Shown here: one piece after another, positions 53,132 to 63,149 of the stretch
Layout of the letters: each line of letters opens with the position of its first letter
Numbering within the stretch: position 1 is the stretch's first letter
Source: Desmonostoc muscorum FACHB-395
GTDB lineage: Bacteria > Cyanobacteriota > Cyanobacteriia > Cyanobacteriales > Nostocaceae
Length of the DNA stretch: 64,000 nucleotides
Reading direction: 5' to 3'
Assembly (NCBI RefSeq): GCF_014698035.1
Contig: NZ_JACJSF010000013.1
Span: 62,001 to 126,000 of the forward strand
Notes under the pieces: generated by a model
What the model saw: only the letters and a program-made list of their open reading frames with translations
Told to the model about the DNA's origin: nothing
The model's database searches: none
Made by a program: the position numbers and the translations under genes

Positions 53132-54425
53132 AAAAATCTTACAAGCGTTTTATATGCTACTATACTAAGGGCCTATTTTGGGATGCAGATTTGGATTTCC
53201 TGACATTTGACCAAATCTTGCTACTACAGCTTCTATCTTTGTGATAGTTGATAGCTTTACAAAGGCTTCGTCCTTAATTCTATTACTGGAAGATGGTAAT
53301 AAGTAGAGTCGGTGGCAAAATTAGGATAGTTTTGGCGGCCTTAAATGTTTCAGTAGTGCTGAGTGAGTATGTTTTTACCAAAGATGTGGAGGCTTTAAAC
53401 AAACGTTAACCTACTCTTTGGTTTCAATCCTACTCAAAGGTGTATTTATAATATCTTAATATTAGCTTTATTAAATATTTTTATTTTTCATACAAGTATT
53501 TTACATCTACGCTACAAGTATCATGTAGGAATCCTATTTGATTTTTGCAAAGTAAAGTACAAGTTAAAGAGCCTTCTTTGCTCTTGCCTATTAACTCTTG
53601 AGCTGCGCTTCTCTACGAGAGGCTTGTCTGCGACACGCTCCGCCAACGCGAACGCACACCACGCAAATAAATTTCAAAAATCAAAGCAGACTGCTATATA
53701 TGTATAGGGAGCATCCCAATTTTTTAAAAATTCACGAAACTGAGACACAAACCCTTTATAAATGTCTTCCCTTTGCGGAAATCCAGTTCTCTCCGAGACA
53801 CTGAGCGTAGCTTGTTTCAACCTAGGAGTATGTACTACGTTTATCCATTCTCTTATTCTTGTCCTAATGCAGCGCAATAGTAAATTTAAAAATCTATGAT
53901 GCTCTGTATCCATATTTCTATATTATTTAATTTATACTATAAAACAAAAGATAACCAATTGCATTTGTTATGATATCTTGTTGCTAAAATCTGCAAAATT
54001 TTTAAAGTTCATTCTATGGATAGAGGATACTTTTAGCTTATATATTTATAAACAATTTGTTTGACACTAATTGAGTGTTAGTTTGTGAGAGGATATCTAG
54101 ATATTTACTGTTGGTTTTATATCTAAGATGTTCAAAACAAATAGTAAAAAAGGAAAAATAAAATATTTGGCAGTTTTGTTATTAGTTTAATAGCTGAATA
54201 TTAAACCTAGTCTACCTTAAGAAGCGTAGTTTTGTAGGTTGGGTACAGCGATAGCGTAACCCAACATAAATAAGGTGGTAATATTGGGTTGCGTTTCACT
54301 CCACCCAACCTACATAAATATATCTTTTAAAAAACTCTAGATTTCAACATAGATGGAACCTTTTATCGCGATAAGAATAAAATTTTATCCCCGTTCATTC
54401 ATGCTTTGAGGAGATCGAGAACTAC
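53132..54425. other. 1.3-kb gap with dispersed repeats
   Basis: From 53150 to 53560 the sequence is A/T-rich with no signal recognised. 53598-53660 holds a CTTCTCTACGAGAGGCTTGT repeat piece of the GCGATGCC/CTCGTAGAGA family. 54233-54312 is a palindromic repeat (TAGGTTGGGTACAGCGATAG to CCACCCAACCTAC) shared with 41248-41335. Two short open frames (53598-53804, 53674-53913) overlap on opposite strands and are mostly repeat sequence; neither is accepted as a gene. Confidence 0.55.
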
Positions 54426-56009
54426 ATGAGAAAGCAATTGTCAAAAAGCTGGCTAACTTCTCTATTTTGGTTACGTTTTTTAATCATAATCCTATTAGTA
54501 ATAGGTGTATTTTTCCGTTTCGTCAATATTGACAAAAAAGTCTATTGGGGTGATGAAGTTTTCTCCTCATTACGTATATCGGGTTATATGCAGTCAGAAA
54601 TGAATGAGCAGTTAAGTAATGGTAGTTTGCTTACTATAAAAGATTTGAATAAATACCAATATCCCAATTCTGAAAAAAATACAATTGATACAATTAAAGG
54701 GATTATTGTAGAAGACTCACAGATTTTGCCGCTATACATTTTAATGACTAGGTTTTGGGTACAACACTTTGGTGATTCTGTAGCAGCAGTAAGAAGTTTT
54801 TCGGCATTCACTAGTCTGTTCGCTTTTCCTTTTATTTATTTGCTATGTGAAGAATTATTTGGGTCTTCACTAATCGGGTGGATGGCCATCGCTTTGGTAG
54901 CTGTTTCACCTGTTGAGGTCGTGTATGCACAAGAAGCACGAGCATACAGTTTATGGATAGTAGCCATCTTAATGTCGAGCTTCGCAATGCTGCGAGCCAT
55001 GCGCCTTAAAACAAAGGTTAGTTGGTGGATTTATGCAGCAACATTAGTAGTAGGGTTTTATACTCATATATTTTTTACCTTGGTTGCTCTTGCACAGGGA
55101 ATTTATGTAATTACAATCGAACGCTTTCGATGGAGTAAAACCACAATTGATTACCTAATTTCATTCTTTGCAGGGTTTATAACTTTTGTACCTTGGCTTT
55201 GGATTATTATTACCAACCCTCAGCCACAAGCAGTAGATTGGGCAAATGCTAAACAAACGTTATTTGGGTCAGTTGCAAGATGGGCTGGTATCTTGAGCCG
55301 CACGTTTCTTGATTTGGGTATTAGTCCTAGTGATTCAGGAAAAATTAAGTTTGCATTAATTCCATTGATTATAATTATTTTTGCTCTAATTTTCTATTCA
55401 ATTTATATTCTTTGTCGAAGCACACCTAAAAAAGTTTGGTTATTTGTCTTAACCTTGATTGGATCGCTAGGGCTTCCCCTATTCATATTGGATTTTGTCT
55501 TTCAAAAGCGTTACGCTACTACTCGATATACCCTTCCCTTAACTTTAGGTATACAATTAGCTGTTGCTTACTTACTTACTACTAAATTAACTTCTATTTC
55601 TCCTAAAGTTTGGCAAAGAAAGCTCTGGCTACTTGTTGTATTTATGATAATTACGAGCGGAGTGATATCTTGTAGTCTCAACTCGCAAGCTAAGATTTGG
55701 TGGAATCAATTCCCTGAAAGATACCAAGAATATCCGAAAACAGCTAACATCATTAGTCAAAGTAATCAACCGCTTTTAATTAGTGATAGTGGCATAATTC
55801 CACCAATTCAAATACTTGGTCATTTAGTTGATCCCAAGGTGCAGTTTCAAATTGTCAAAAAGAATAGCTTACCTGAAGTTACTAATGGTTTTACTGACAT
55901 ATTCTTGTTCAATTGCTCTGATTATTTAAAAGCGGGAATTGAGAAAATTTATAACTCAAAGTTACAGCAGATAAACCACTTACTATGGAAAGTAACAAAA
56001 TCCACCTAA
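54426..56009 (+). CDS. membrane glycosyltransferase (GT39/ArnT-PMT-like)
   Basis: A 527-residue polytopic protein with about eleven hydrophobic segments. The first extracytoplasmic loop has YWGDEVFSSL, placing an Asp-Glu pair where the GT39/GT83 families have the catalytic acidic residue, and VYAQEARAYSLWIV later is also typical. It uses a lipid-linked sugar donor by family precedent. GAGGAGA lies twelve bases before the ATG. The gene's base composition is A/T-richer than its neighbours, which may point to transfer. Confidence 0.8.
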   Translation: MRKQLSKSWLTSLFWLRFLIIILLVIGVFFRFVNIDKKVYWGDEVFSSLRISGYMQSEMNEQLSNGSLLTIKDLNKYQYPNSEKNTIDTIKGIIVEDSQILPLYILMTRFWVQHFGDSVAAVRSFSAFTSLFAFPFIYLLCEELFGSSLIGWMAIALVAVSPVEVVYAQEARAYSLWIVAILMSSFAMLRAMRLKTKVSWWIYAATLVVGFYTHIFFTLVALAQGIYVITIERFRWSKTTIDYLISFFAGFITFVPWLWIIITNPQPQAVDWANAKQTLFGSVARWAGILSRTFLDLGISPSDSGKIKFALIPLIIIIFALIFYSIYILCRSTPKKVWLFVLTLIGSLGLPLFILDFVFQKRYATTRYTLPLTLGIQLAVAYLLTTKLTSISPKVWQRKLWLLVVFMIITSGVISCSLNSQAKIWWNQFPERYQEYPKTANIISQSNQPLLISDSGIIPPIQILGHLVDPKVQFQIVKKNSLPEVTNGFTDIFLFNCSDYLKAGIEKIYNSKLQQINHLLWKVTKST

Positions 56010-56466
56010 ACCAAGGAAACGATCGCACCTAGCCTGGATTTCTCACTTGTGAGAAATCCAAGGGGTGTGGGAGGTGTGGGAGGTGTGGGAGGATGGAGAA
56101 GAAGTCTTACCCCCCACACTCCCTACACTCCTCTTCTCCCTCTGCCTACACTATGCGTGAGAAATCCGGGCTAGGCTTTAAAAGCAGACAGTTAATTAGG
56201 TTGGTGCAATTAAAGCTAAGGGATCTGCGGGTTAATAGTATCCCAACTAGACGGGTTTCGACTGCGCTCAACCCTCAGCCATCGAGAGTTGAGCGCAGTC
56301 GAAACTCGGTTTACTGGTACTTTATTTTTACGCAAGTCCCTTAGTATTTGAATATCGTTAGTAGGTTAAAAGTTAACATCAATTAGCCTAAGAAGTGGCA
56401 CAATTAGAACCAAAATATACTTTAATTGAAATCTACTGAAAGTATATACTGATACTGCTGCCGCTT
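56010..56466. repeat. gap with two palindromic repeat families
   Basis: 56065-56135 has GTGTGGGAGGTGTGGGAGGA followed by GAAGAAGTCTTACCCCC, as in 42607-42756. 56255-56305 is a perfect hairpin: GTTTCGACTGCGCTCAAC pairs with GTTGAGCGCAGTCGAAAC across a 15-base loop. No gene is seen. Confidence 0.7.
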
Positions 56467-59400
56467 ATGTCATCGCCCCTTGAGCGCCCGCTAAAATTTG
56501 AAATTAGACTGCCATCGTCGCATCCTCAGTTACTAGAAGGACTAGATATATGGCTGCGTTTAGGTTTAATATCCGATACCCAAGTTAGGCAGCTATGCCA
56601 AGAGTTTCTGGTGTGTTCGGTGGTGTTGCCACCCCAGCCTGAAGCTAAAAAAAAGGTAGTTTTTTTAACTTCTGATCCCGTGCAGGAGTTACCCGTAGCA
56701 GCTTTACAATCTAGCCGCCGTAGACAACAACAAAAAACAGTCGAACCCAACTTTGTCAGTACAATGTTGCAGTCTTTGGGGGCAGAACTGAGTGTACGCT
56801 GGCTGCTTTTTCTAGGGGTATTTTTGGTAGTGGTATCCTCTGGGGTACTGGCTGCGAGTCAGTGGGAAAGGTTTCCTGCTTCTGGACAGTATGGAGTTTT
56901 GTTTGCTTATACTCTGAGTTTTTGGGGATTAAGCTTTTGGGCGACTAGGCAAAACAACCTGAGATTGACGGCTCAAACTTTGCTGATTGTCACCCTTTTG
57001 TTAGTTCCAGTGAACTTTTGGGCAATGGATAGCTTTCAATTGTGGCAAAATCCTGTGGATTTGGTTGCAGTTGCGATCGCCTGGCCTACCCTCACTGCTA
57101 TAACTGTCTTACTCTCCAAAAATCGGACTATTTTTACTAATTTACGTACTGGCAAATTACCTTTAGTCAATATTCTAGGGCTGAGTTATCTGCATTGGGG
57201 TTGGCAATTGCCAGGATTCCCCTTAATTGCCATCTATGTGGCAATGATTGGCACAACTATAATTACTATTTATCACAATTACCAACAGCCTAATATTGTC
57301 AGTGGGGAAGATAGAAGCGATGTATACGACGGGCTACGCCTACGCCGCAGCTTAAGTATTAGTTTACCTGCCGCCGTAATTATTTATGCTTTGATAGTGC
57401 TGCTAGTGCGGGCGATTTTTGTTGCTGGGGTAAATGTCACTCAGTTGGGATTAGCTATTGGCATTTGCGGCTGGCTAGTAACTTGGCTAGTACAGGACAG
57501 AGGTGGCAGGGGGCAGGGGAGCAGGGGAGCAGAGGGAGCAGAGGAAGTAACTGTAATATACCCCTCATCCTCATCTCCTCCATTCCCCTCATCTCTATTC
57601 CTCTGGGAAAAACTTGGTGGGATTCTACTGTTTTTGGGTTGGCTGGTTTCGGTAGTAAATTATCCTTGGCAAGCAATAGCTGTAAGTGGTTTAGGTTTGT
57701 GGTTTGTGGGAAGTCGATTGCGGCGGCACAGTTTAAAGCTAGACTTCGCTGCGGTTTTCGTCATCGGTTTACAGACGATTTGGCTAGGTTGGCGATTAGT
57801 ACCTGATAGCTTACAGAAATTAGCGATCGCAACTGGTACTCAACTCACTAATTCTCAAAATGAACCTTGGGCTTTGCTGGGTATAGCTTTATTTCCCTAC
57901 ATAATTTTGATGGTGGCGCTTACAGATAGCCTACATCGCACCGAAAAGCGAGAATTAGCTAAATTTGGCGAACTGCTCACCCTCTTACTGGGAGCTTTTT
58001 TAACAACGATCGCGATTGTCAATCCTGTATTGCGATCGCTAAATCTGTTATTTTCTACCATAACTCTGGCATTCGTCACTCAACGCCGTTCCTTCGCATC
58101 CCTTCCCCTGGTATATCTAACTCACATCATCGGGGTGCTGACATTTTGCTCTACCATTGATTGGCTTGCGCCAACCCTGAGTCAACAAGTTTGGGCAAGT
58201 ATTTTATTAGCTCTGATGGTTGCAGAATGGCGATTTAGCGTAAAAGAAGGAGTATGGCAACGTAGTGCATGGGATATCGGTTTAGGACTAGCCGCCGCTA
58301 GTTTTTTCCTATTGTGGATGAATGCAGAATCATCTTGGTATGGTGTCGCTGACAGCCAAGCTTATTTGGGAGCCTTATGGCTAGTTACGCCTATAGCTCT
58401 CACGGGTGTTGCAAATTGCACAACTACAGAACGTCGGACTACTACCCGTTACTTGAGTGTCTTGGCTGTGGGAGTTGCCCAGCTACTTACTCTACAGTTA
58501 CCAGGAACCAGATTAATTGGTTTGGCAGTAGGTACAGGACTAATGTTTGTAAATACGCGCTATTTACGAAACCAACTATCTGCGGTAATTACAGAAGGAT
58601 TTGCTCTGAGTTTCATCGGGGCGCTGCTGTGGACGGGTGTACCTGGTTTACCTCATCTCCTTCTCGGAGGTTGGTTTCTCGTAGGCGCGATCGCAATCCT
58701 AATTCTATGGTTAGCCAGGACAGTTTTGAGCCGACGCGGAAACGAATTAGCACTTAATTATGGAACCGCCAGTGATAAATGGGCGATCGCATTGTGTGCT
58801 TTTGAGTTGTTGAGTTTGACGCTACACTCAGTGCTGGTTTACTCAGGGTTTATCACTTCAGGATTTTTGTACTTAGCTGCCACTATAATCACCTTAACAG
58901 CCATTGTTTATCGCAGTTGGCGAGAACCGACCAATTGGGCATTCTATGGCATCGGATGGTCTTTAGAATTGTTAATTGCCCAAGTGTTGGGATTTGGGGA
59001 GCGATCAATTGTTAGGATAGCGTTCGCGGAGCGTGGCTTGCCAATCGCAAATATCGCTTTAGGTTTAATCGCTCAACTTGTCGGCGAGTGGTGGCGGCGA
59101 CGACATCAATTAGAAAAACTTCCTAGCAGCCTTCACATTTTGCCATTAATTTATGGTGCATTCAGTGTGTTGCTGCGTTTGAACACCTTTACCGAGTGGA
59201 CTGGTTTATATTCCTTGGGTGTAGCTTTAATTATTATTGGCGTAGGGCGACGGCGTGAGAACTTTAAACCCCTGCTGTACTTAGGAATCATTGGCGTATC
59301 CATTTCTGCTTATGAACTTTTGTTCTATCAAATGTCACAAGCTTCAGGAGGAGCATTAGGTGATGGATTAATTGCCATGTCTGCCCTTGGTGCCAGTATC

Positions 59401-60462
59401 ATGTATGCTTACCGGATTTTGTCACCTTGGCTGGTAAACTACTTACGCCTAACTCCCCAAGAATTGAAAAGAATTGCCCATATTCATTGGGCTTGGAGTA
59501 GCTGCTTATTAATGGCTGCCATTCCTCTTCCCATTGGAATTAACCGTTTGGTGGGATTAGCAACAGGGATATTTTTGATCCGTTATGCCATCTTTCAAGG
59601 ACGAAATTCGGGCACTTCCCCCAGGATATTGGGAGGAATCACAATAGCCGAAATGTGGGTTTACCTTGGCTTATTAGAGGTAGCCGGTATGAGGGTTTAT
59701 TGGCGCGAGACAGCAGTGGGAAAATTTTGGGCTGGGCCGTTAGTTCCTTGGAACGGTGCGATCGCCTGTGTGGTAGCCTATTTTCTGTACATCCTGCCTT
59801 GGGAACGTTGGGGTTGGTCTAAAAAACCTTGGCAGCAAGCCGCCTACATCATACCACTGATAATTTTATGGGAAACCAGACTGCAAACTTATCCCATTAC
59901 CTTGGTACTCGCAGCTGGATTCTACATTTTCCTAGCAAAAATAGGTGAAAATATCCGTTTTACTTATGTTAGTGTGGCGTTGATTAATTGGGCTGTTTAC
60001 CGATGGTTTAATTCCTTACGCCTGACTGATACTTTATGGTATATAACGCCAATTGGATTATCACTGCTTTATATTGCTCAAGTAGATACCCAACTGAGGC
60101 TACCAGAGTACAAAGCACCTCGCCATATTCTGAGATTGCTAGGTAGTGGTTTAATTTGTGGGTGGGCAATTTTATTTAATCAAAACACAGCCTGGATACC
60201 TGGAATTTTCAGCCTCATCGCCATTTTTGCCGGATTAGCTTTGCGAGTGCGGGCTTTTCTCTACATTGGTACAGCCACTTTTTTAATTACTACAATCTAT
60301 CAATCGGTAATTTTTAGTTTGCAGTACTCCTTTTTAAAATGGGTTGTAGGCTTACTAGTTGGCATCTTCCTGATTTATATTGCCGCCAACTTTGAAACCC
60401 GCCGCACTCAAATAACTTCCTTAATTCGTAGTGCCATTGATGAATTTCAAACATGGCAATAG
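56467..60462 (+). CDS. very large polytopic membrane protein of unknown function
   Basis: A 1331-residue protein. A soluble N-terminal part of about 110 residues (LLEGLDIWLRLGLISDTQVR) resembles the beginning of DUF2157-type proteins; the rest is a series of some 35 hydrophobic helices. There are no catalytic motifs that I recognise, so the function is unknown. Three segments are encoded by dispersed repeats: residues about 283-296 (DRSDVYDGLRLRRS), 346-378 (RGGRGQGSRGAEGAEE and a Ser/Pro stretch) and 850-860 (FAERGLPIA region). All fall in loops between membrane helices. Confidence 0.7.
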   Translation: MSSPLERPLKFEIRLPSSHPQLLEGLDIWLRLGLISDTQVRQLCQEFLVCSVVLPPQPEAKKKVVFLTSDPVQELPVAALQSSRRRQQQKTVEPNFVSTMLQSLGAELSVRWLLFLGVFLVVVSSGVLAASQWERFPASGQYGVLFAYTLSFWGLSFWATRQNNLRLTAQTLLIVTLLLVPVNFWAMDSFQLWQNPVDLVAVAIAWPTLTAITVLLSKNRTIFTNLRTGKLPLVNILGLSYLHWGWQLPGFPLIAIYVAMIGTTIITIYHNYQQPNIVSGEDRSDVYDGLRLRRSLSISLPAAVIIYALIVLLVRAIFVAGVNVTQLGLAIGICGWLVTWLVQDRGGRGQGSRGAEGAEEVTVIYPSSSSPPFPSSLFLWEKLGGILLFLGWLVSVVNYPWQAIAVSGLGLWFVGSRLRRHSLKLDFAAVFVIGLQTIWLGWRLVPDSLQKLAIATGTQLTNSQNEPWALLGIALFPYIILMVALTDSLHRTEKRELAKFGELLTLLLGAFLTTIAIVNPVLRSLNLLFSTITLAFVTQRRSFASLPLVYLTHIIGVLTFCSTIDWLAPTLSQQVWASILLALMVAEWRFSVKEGVWQRSAWDIGLGLAAASFFLLWMNAESSWYGVADSQAYLGALWLVTPIALTGVANCTTTERRTTTRYLSVLAVGVAQLLTLQLPGTRLIGLAVGTGLMFVNTRYLRNQLSAVITEGFALSFIGALLWTGVPGLPHLLLGGWFLVGAIAILILWLARTVLSRRGNELALNYGTASDKWAIALCAFELLSLTLHSVLVYSGFITSGFLYLAATIITLTAIVYRSWREPTNWAFYGIGWSLELLIAQVLGFGERSIVRIAFAERGLPIANIALGLIAQLVGEWWRRRHQLEKLPSSLHILPLIYGAFSVLLRLNTFTEWTGLYSLGVALIIIGVGRRRENFKPLLYLGIIGVSISAYELLFYQMSQASGGALGDGLIAMSALGASIMYAYRILSPWLVNYLRLTPQELKRIAHIHWAWSSCLLMAAIPLPIGINRLVGLATGIFLIRYAIFQGRNSGTSPRILGGITIAEMWVYLGLLEVAGMRVYWRETAVGKFWAGPLVPWNGAIACVVAYFLYILPWERWGWSKKPWQQAAYIIPLIILWETRLQTYPITLVLAAGFYIFLAKIGENIRFTYVSVALINWAVYRWFNSLRLTDTLWYITPIGLSLLYIAQVDTQLRLPEYKAPRHILRLLGSGLICGWAILFNQNTAWIPGIFSLIAIFAGLALRVRAFLYIGTATFLITTIYQSVIFSLQYSFLKWVVGLLVGIFLIYIAANFETRRTQITSLIRSAIDEFQTWQ
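57503..57600. repeat. purine- then pyrimidine-rich insertion inside the 1331-residue protein gene
   Basis: GGTGGCAGGGGGCAGGGGAG repeats run into ATCCTCATCTCCTCCATTCC pyrimidine-rich sequence. The composition changes abruptly on both sides. The first half matches the insertion in the copper ATPase gene (34369-34464). Confidence 0.75.
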
Positions 60463-60792
60463 AGAGAGGATTGATTCAATTTTTTGTGTGTTTTAAAGGA
60501 TCAGATAACAAGTATCTAGTGGTCTGTCCCATTAAATTTGAGGGGTAAATACGCTTGTAGTGAGGACTTTAGTCCTCAAATATTCAAGCACTAAAGTGCT
60601 TACTACAAACCTAGCAAAATTAATGGGACAGACTACTAGTGGGCTGTCCCATTAATTTTTAGGAATAAGAGACAATACGCTTGGGTTACAGCAGTTTTCA
60701 TGTATTTGAAGCACATCTGTTGTAAGAGCAATTCATGAATTGCCCCTACAGCGTGGTCTATTTACCTTCGCCGAACTAACGTTTATTGAAAT
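60463..60792. other. gap occupied by a MITE
   Basis: Between two convergent genes. Most is the MITE at 60516-60639; a third partial end (GGGCTGTCCCATTAATTTTT, 60641-60660) follows it. 60728-60760 is TGCCCCTAC-type repeat also present at 46535-46565 and 61730-61755. No gene is seen. Confidence 0.6.
60516..60639. mobile_element. MITE with terminal inverted repeats, copy 2
   Basis: The ends CTAGTGGTCTGTCCCATTAA (60516) and TTAATGGGACAGACTACTAG (60620-60639) are inverted copies with one mismatch. Inside are GTAGTGAGGACTTTAGTCCT and AGCACTAAAGTGCTTACTAC palindromes. 124 bp, no coding capacity, same family as 28310-28434. Confidence 0.8.
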
Positions 60793-61350
60793 CTAAGAAG
60801 CTGTAGACTGTAACTTTTCTAATCGTGCCAGCACTTCTGAACTATGAACAGTTGGGTTGACTTTGACAAAAGTCTCGCGCAAAACACCTTGAGGATCAAT
60901 GATAAAACTATGGCGCATCGATAAGAAGCCGAGCCACGAACCGTAAGCTTTACTCACGGAACCATCAGTGTCAGCTAAAAGTGGGAATTTTAGTCCCTCA
61001 GAATCACAAAATTTGGCGTGAGAATCAATATCATCAGCACTTACGCCAATAATCTGGGCATTTTTTTCGAGGTATTGGGGTAAGTCTTGCTGAAAACGGC
61101 GAGCCTCTATAGTACAACCAGAGGTGAAGTCTTTAGGATAAAAGTAGAGAACTAGCCACTTACCGCGCAAGTCAGAGAGGGAAATTTTGCCATCACCTGT
61201 GTTAGTTGGCAAAGTAAACTCTGGTGCGGGTTGATTAATTGCCGGAAGTTTACCACCAAGGGCATCAGCAGCAGGTATAAAGTTCAGCCAGCTGATGAAA
61301 GAAATACAGCTGGCAAATAATATGTTTAAAAAAGTGCGGCGGGAAATCAT
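60793..61350 (-). CDS. prxQ: Tat-exported peroxiredoxin, PrxQ/BCP type
   Basis: A 185-residue thiol peroxidase. The start at 61350 begins with MISRRTFLNI, a twin-arginine signal; the frame extends to 61404 but the extension has no ribosome site. Peroxidatic Cys79 is in DFTSGCTIEARRF, and the Arg after DTDGSVSKAYG is in the family position. PrxQ enzymes usually have a resolving cysteine five residues later; here that position is Arg, so a one-cysteine mechanism or another partner is implied. Lumenal or periplasmic location is inferred from the signal. It is downstream of sipA on the same strand. Confidence 0.88.
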   Translation of the reverse strand: MISRRTFLNILFASCISFISWLNFIPAADALGGKLPAINQPAPEFTLPTNTGDGKISLSDLRGKWLVLYFYPKDFTSGCTIEARRFQQDLPQYLEKNAQIIGVSADDIDSHAKFCDSEGLKFPLLADTDGSVSKAYGSWLGFLSMRHSFIIDPQGVLRETFVKVNPTVHSSEVLARLEKLQSTAS

Positions 61351-61407
61351 GGCGCAAACCAGAATTACAACTTTACACAAGTTTACAATTCTTAGTCGCT
61401 CCAAATA

Positions 61408-61650
61408 TCACTTAGAGTCAGATTCGCTAGGTTTATCTATGCTTTCGATGTATTGACTATCTAAGAGAAAAGCTCCCTTAGTGAAGCGAATACCCCAATA
61501 TCCACCGGGACGGCGGTCAAGGACTATACCTTCTTCGCCAATGTGAATAACATCAGGGGGGCGCAGCATGGGCATAGGTTCAGCAGTTTTGACGAAGGGT
61601 GGTAGTGCCACAACACGAACTTTACTACCAATTGCAAATTCTTGAGACAT
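61408..61650 (-). CDS. sipA: SipA (NblS-interacting protein, DUF3148)
   Basis: An 80-residue SH3-like protein: FAIGSKVRVVALPPFVKTAE, MLRPPDVIHIGEEGIVLDRR, GGYWGIRFTKGAFLLDSQYI. SipA binds the kinase NblS and stimulates its autokinase activity in Synechococcus. The start at 61650 (MSQEFAIG) matches the family; the frame extends to 61695. It is 57 bases before the peroxiredoxin start (at 61350), so the two may be co-transcribed, linking a light/stress kinase modulator and a thiol peroxidase. Confidence 0.9.
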   Translation of the reverse strand: MSQEFAIGSKVRVVALPPFVKTAEPMPMLRPPDVIHIGEEGIVLDRRPGGYWGIRFTKGAFLLDSQYIESIDKPSESDSK

Positions 61651-61695
61651 CTTAATCAAGCGAGGAGTTTTGATTAACTCATAACTCATAACCAT

Positions 61696-62045
61696 CTTGA
61701 AAGTCTAGTAAATAAGGTTCTGTCGTAGGAGCAATTCATGAATCGCCCCTACGATGTGGTTTTTCAAATCACCCATATTTAGACTTTCCTGTCAATGGTA
61801 AGTCTTAAAATTAGCCCTTTCAAGGTTACTCGTAAAATCTCTTATTTTTTCTCAGCGATCTCTGTGCCTCTGCGGTTTAAAAGTATTTTTTCTAACCACA
61901 GAGGCGCAGAGGACACAGAGTATAGAGCTTAAAGAGGAATCTATCTACCAAAATTTTTACGCACCTTGAAAGGGCTAGTCTTAAAATAGGGAAAGGGAAA
62001 GAGGATGAAGTTTTTCCCCTTTCCGCATCTTCTGCAAGAAGCTTG
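61696..62045. repeat. gap with palindromic 'CCTCTGTGG' repeat
   Basis: 61850-61925 carries ATCTCTGTGCCTCTGCGG, then ACCACAGAGGCGCAGAGGAC: another copy of the family at 505-585. ACTAGTAAATAAGG-like and GGCCCTTTCAAGG palindromic pieces occur on either side. No gene is seen. Confidence 0.6.
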
Positions 62046-62567
62046 TTAATTTTTGACTATGGAAAATAAGGACTGAACATTAGTCAACGGTAAGTGCCAT
62101 AGTAATTCTGGTTGCCAAGTATCTGGGTTAAATTGAGAATTACAACCGCGTTGGTACGCTTGCCAGAGTCTGGCCCAGCTAAATTGTTGTCGAGAACTTA
62201 GGTTTTTATGGATGACTCGCAACAGTCCTAATCCCAGCATCAAATTAGTTATGCTAAATTTTGTTCCTAATAAAAATGCCTGTACTTCTGCTTCACCAAT
62301 TAAGTCAGCACCATAGCCTGTAAGAACGTGAATCCCATCATGTAGTTGTTTACGACGGCTACCAGTTGTAAAGGGTTGGAAATTGTGTTCATTGAGGAAA
62401 TCTGCCCAAGTTCTGCCAAAAGTGTCAGTAGGGAGGAAACGTAATTTTTCTATTTCCACAATTTGGGGAACATCTCGCCCTTGTGCTACAGCAATGCGAT
62501 CGATTAAATCTAAAACATGTTGCAGGTTAAGAGCGGGATTTGGAGAAGCGACCAAGGGTTGCATCAT
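62046..62567 (-). CDS. Coq4-family protein
   Basis: A 173-residue protein with the Coq4 metal motif HDxxH-x11-E: His76, Asp77, His80 in LHDGIHVLTGYGADLIGE and Glu92. In eukaryotes COQ4 is required for ubiquinone synthesis and helps hydroxylate and decarboxylate the ring. In cyanobacteria a role in plastoquinone or another quinone pathway is possible but unproven. It stands alone on the minus strand. Confidence 0.82.
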   Translation of the reverse strand: MMQPLVASPNPALNLQHVLDLIDRIAVAQGRDVPQIVEIEKLRFLPTDTFGRTWADFLNEHNFQPFTTGSRRKQLHDGIHVLTGYGADLIGEAEVQAFLLGTKFSITNLMLGLGLLRVIHKNLSSRQQFSWARLWQAYQRGCNSQFNPDTWQPELLWHLPLTNVQSLFSIVKN

Positions 62568-62630
62568 AATTTATTTTGGATGAAATGGGCAATGTTGCCC
62601 ATCTCAAAATTATTTTTTTTTAAAAGATTA

Positions 62631-63149
62631 TTATTGAGGATTCCCTTGTTGACGACGCGAAGGAGCGTTTTGACGATATTGCTCTATTTTTTGGCGCTGT
62701 TCAGGGGTTAAGATTGCTTGAATCTGTTGTTTCTCAGATTCCCGAATTTGTCGCATTTGGGTTTTCTGTGCTTCAGTCAGATTTAAGTCAGCATAACCAC
62801 CCTTTCCTCGACGTTGACCTGGTTGGCGTTGACCTTGACCTGTTTGACCCTGAGCCTTACGCGCTTGCCACTCAGCCCGACGCGCTTGTTTAGCTGCTTC
62901 TAATTTTGCCTTTTGTTCTGGGGTCAAAACTGCTTCAAATTTGGCGCGGCTATCGCGGCGAATTGCCTGAATTTGGGTTTTTTGGGTATCTGTTAGATTT
63001 AATTCCTTCCAAGGGCCCCTTTCTTTTTGTGGAGTTTGTGCCAGCAACAAGGGTGAAGGAGAGGCTGTTTGGGCGGTAACAGCAAAGGAGGTTGCGCTTA
63101 AAGTTAGGGCGATGGCTCCAGCGACTAGCGAGAATGCTTTGAGTTTCAT
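62631..63149 (-). CDS. Spy/CpxP-like periplasmic LTXXQ protein
   Basis: A 172-residue exported protein: signal peptide (LVAGAIALTLSATSFAVTAQ), then two copies of the LTxxQ module, LNLTDTQKTQIQAIRR with LTPEQKAKLE and LNLTEAQKTQMRQIRE with LTPEQRQKIE. A Gln/Gly/Arg-rich linker joins the modules and the C-terminus is Gln/Arg-rich. Spy-like proteins are ATP-independent chaperones or envelope-stress and metal sensors; which applies is unknown. Confidence 0.82.
   Translation of the reverse strand: MKLKAFSLVAGAIALTLSATSFAVTAQTASPSPLLLAQTPQKERGPWKELNLTDTQKTQIQAIRRDSRAKFEAVLTPEQKAKLEAAKQARRAEWQARKAQGQTGQGQRQPGQRRGKGGYADLNLTEAQKTQMRQIRESEKQQIQAILTPEQRQKIEQYRQNAPSRRQQGNPQ

Noticed and set aside
53598-53913. 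Two overlapping small frames on opposite strands
   Set aside because: Both run through dispersed repeat sequence and show no motif or ribosome site.
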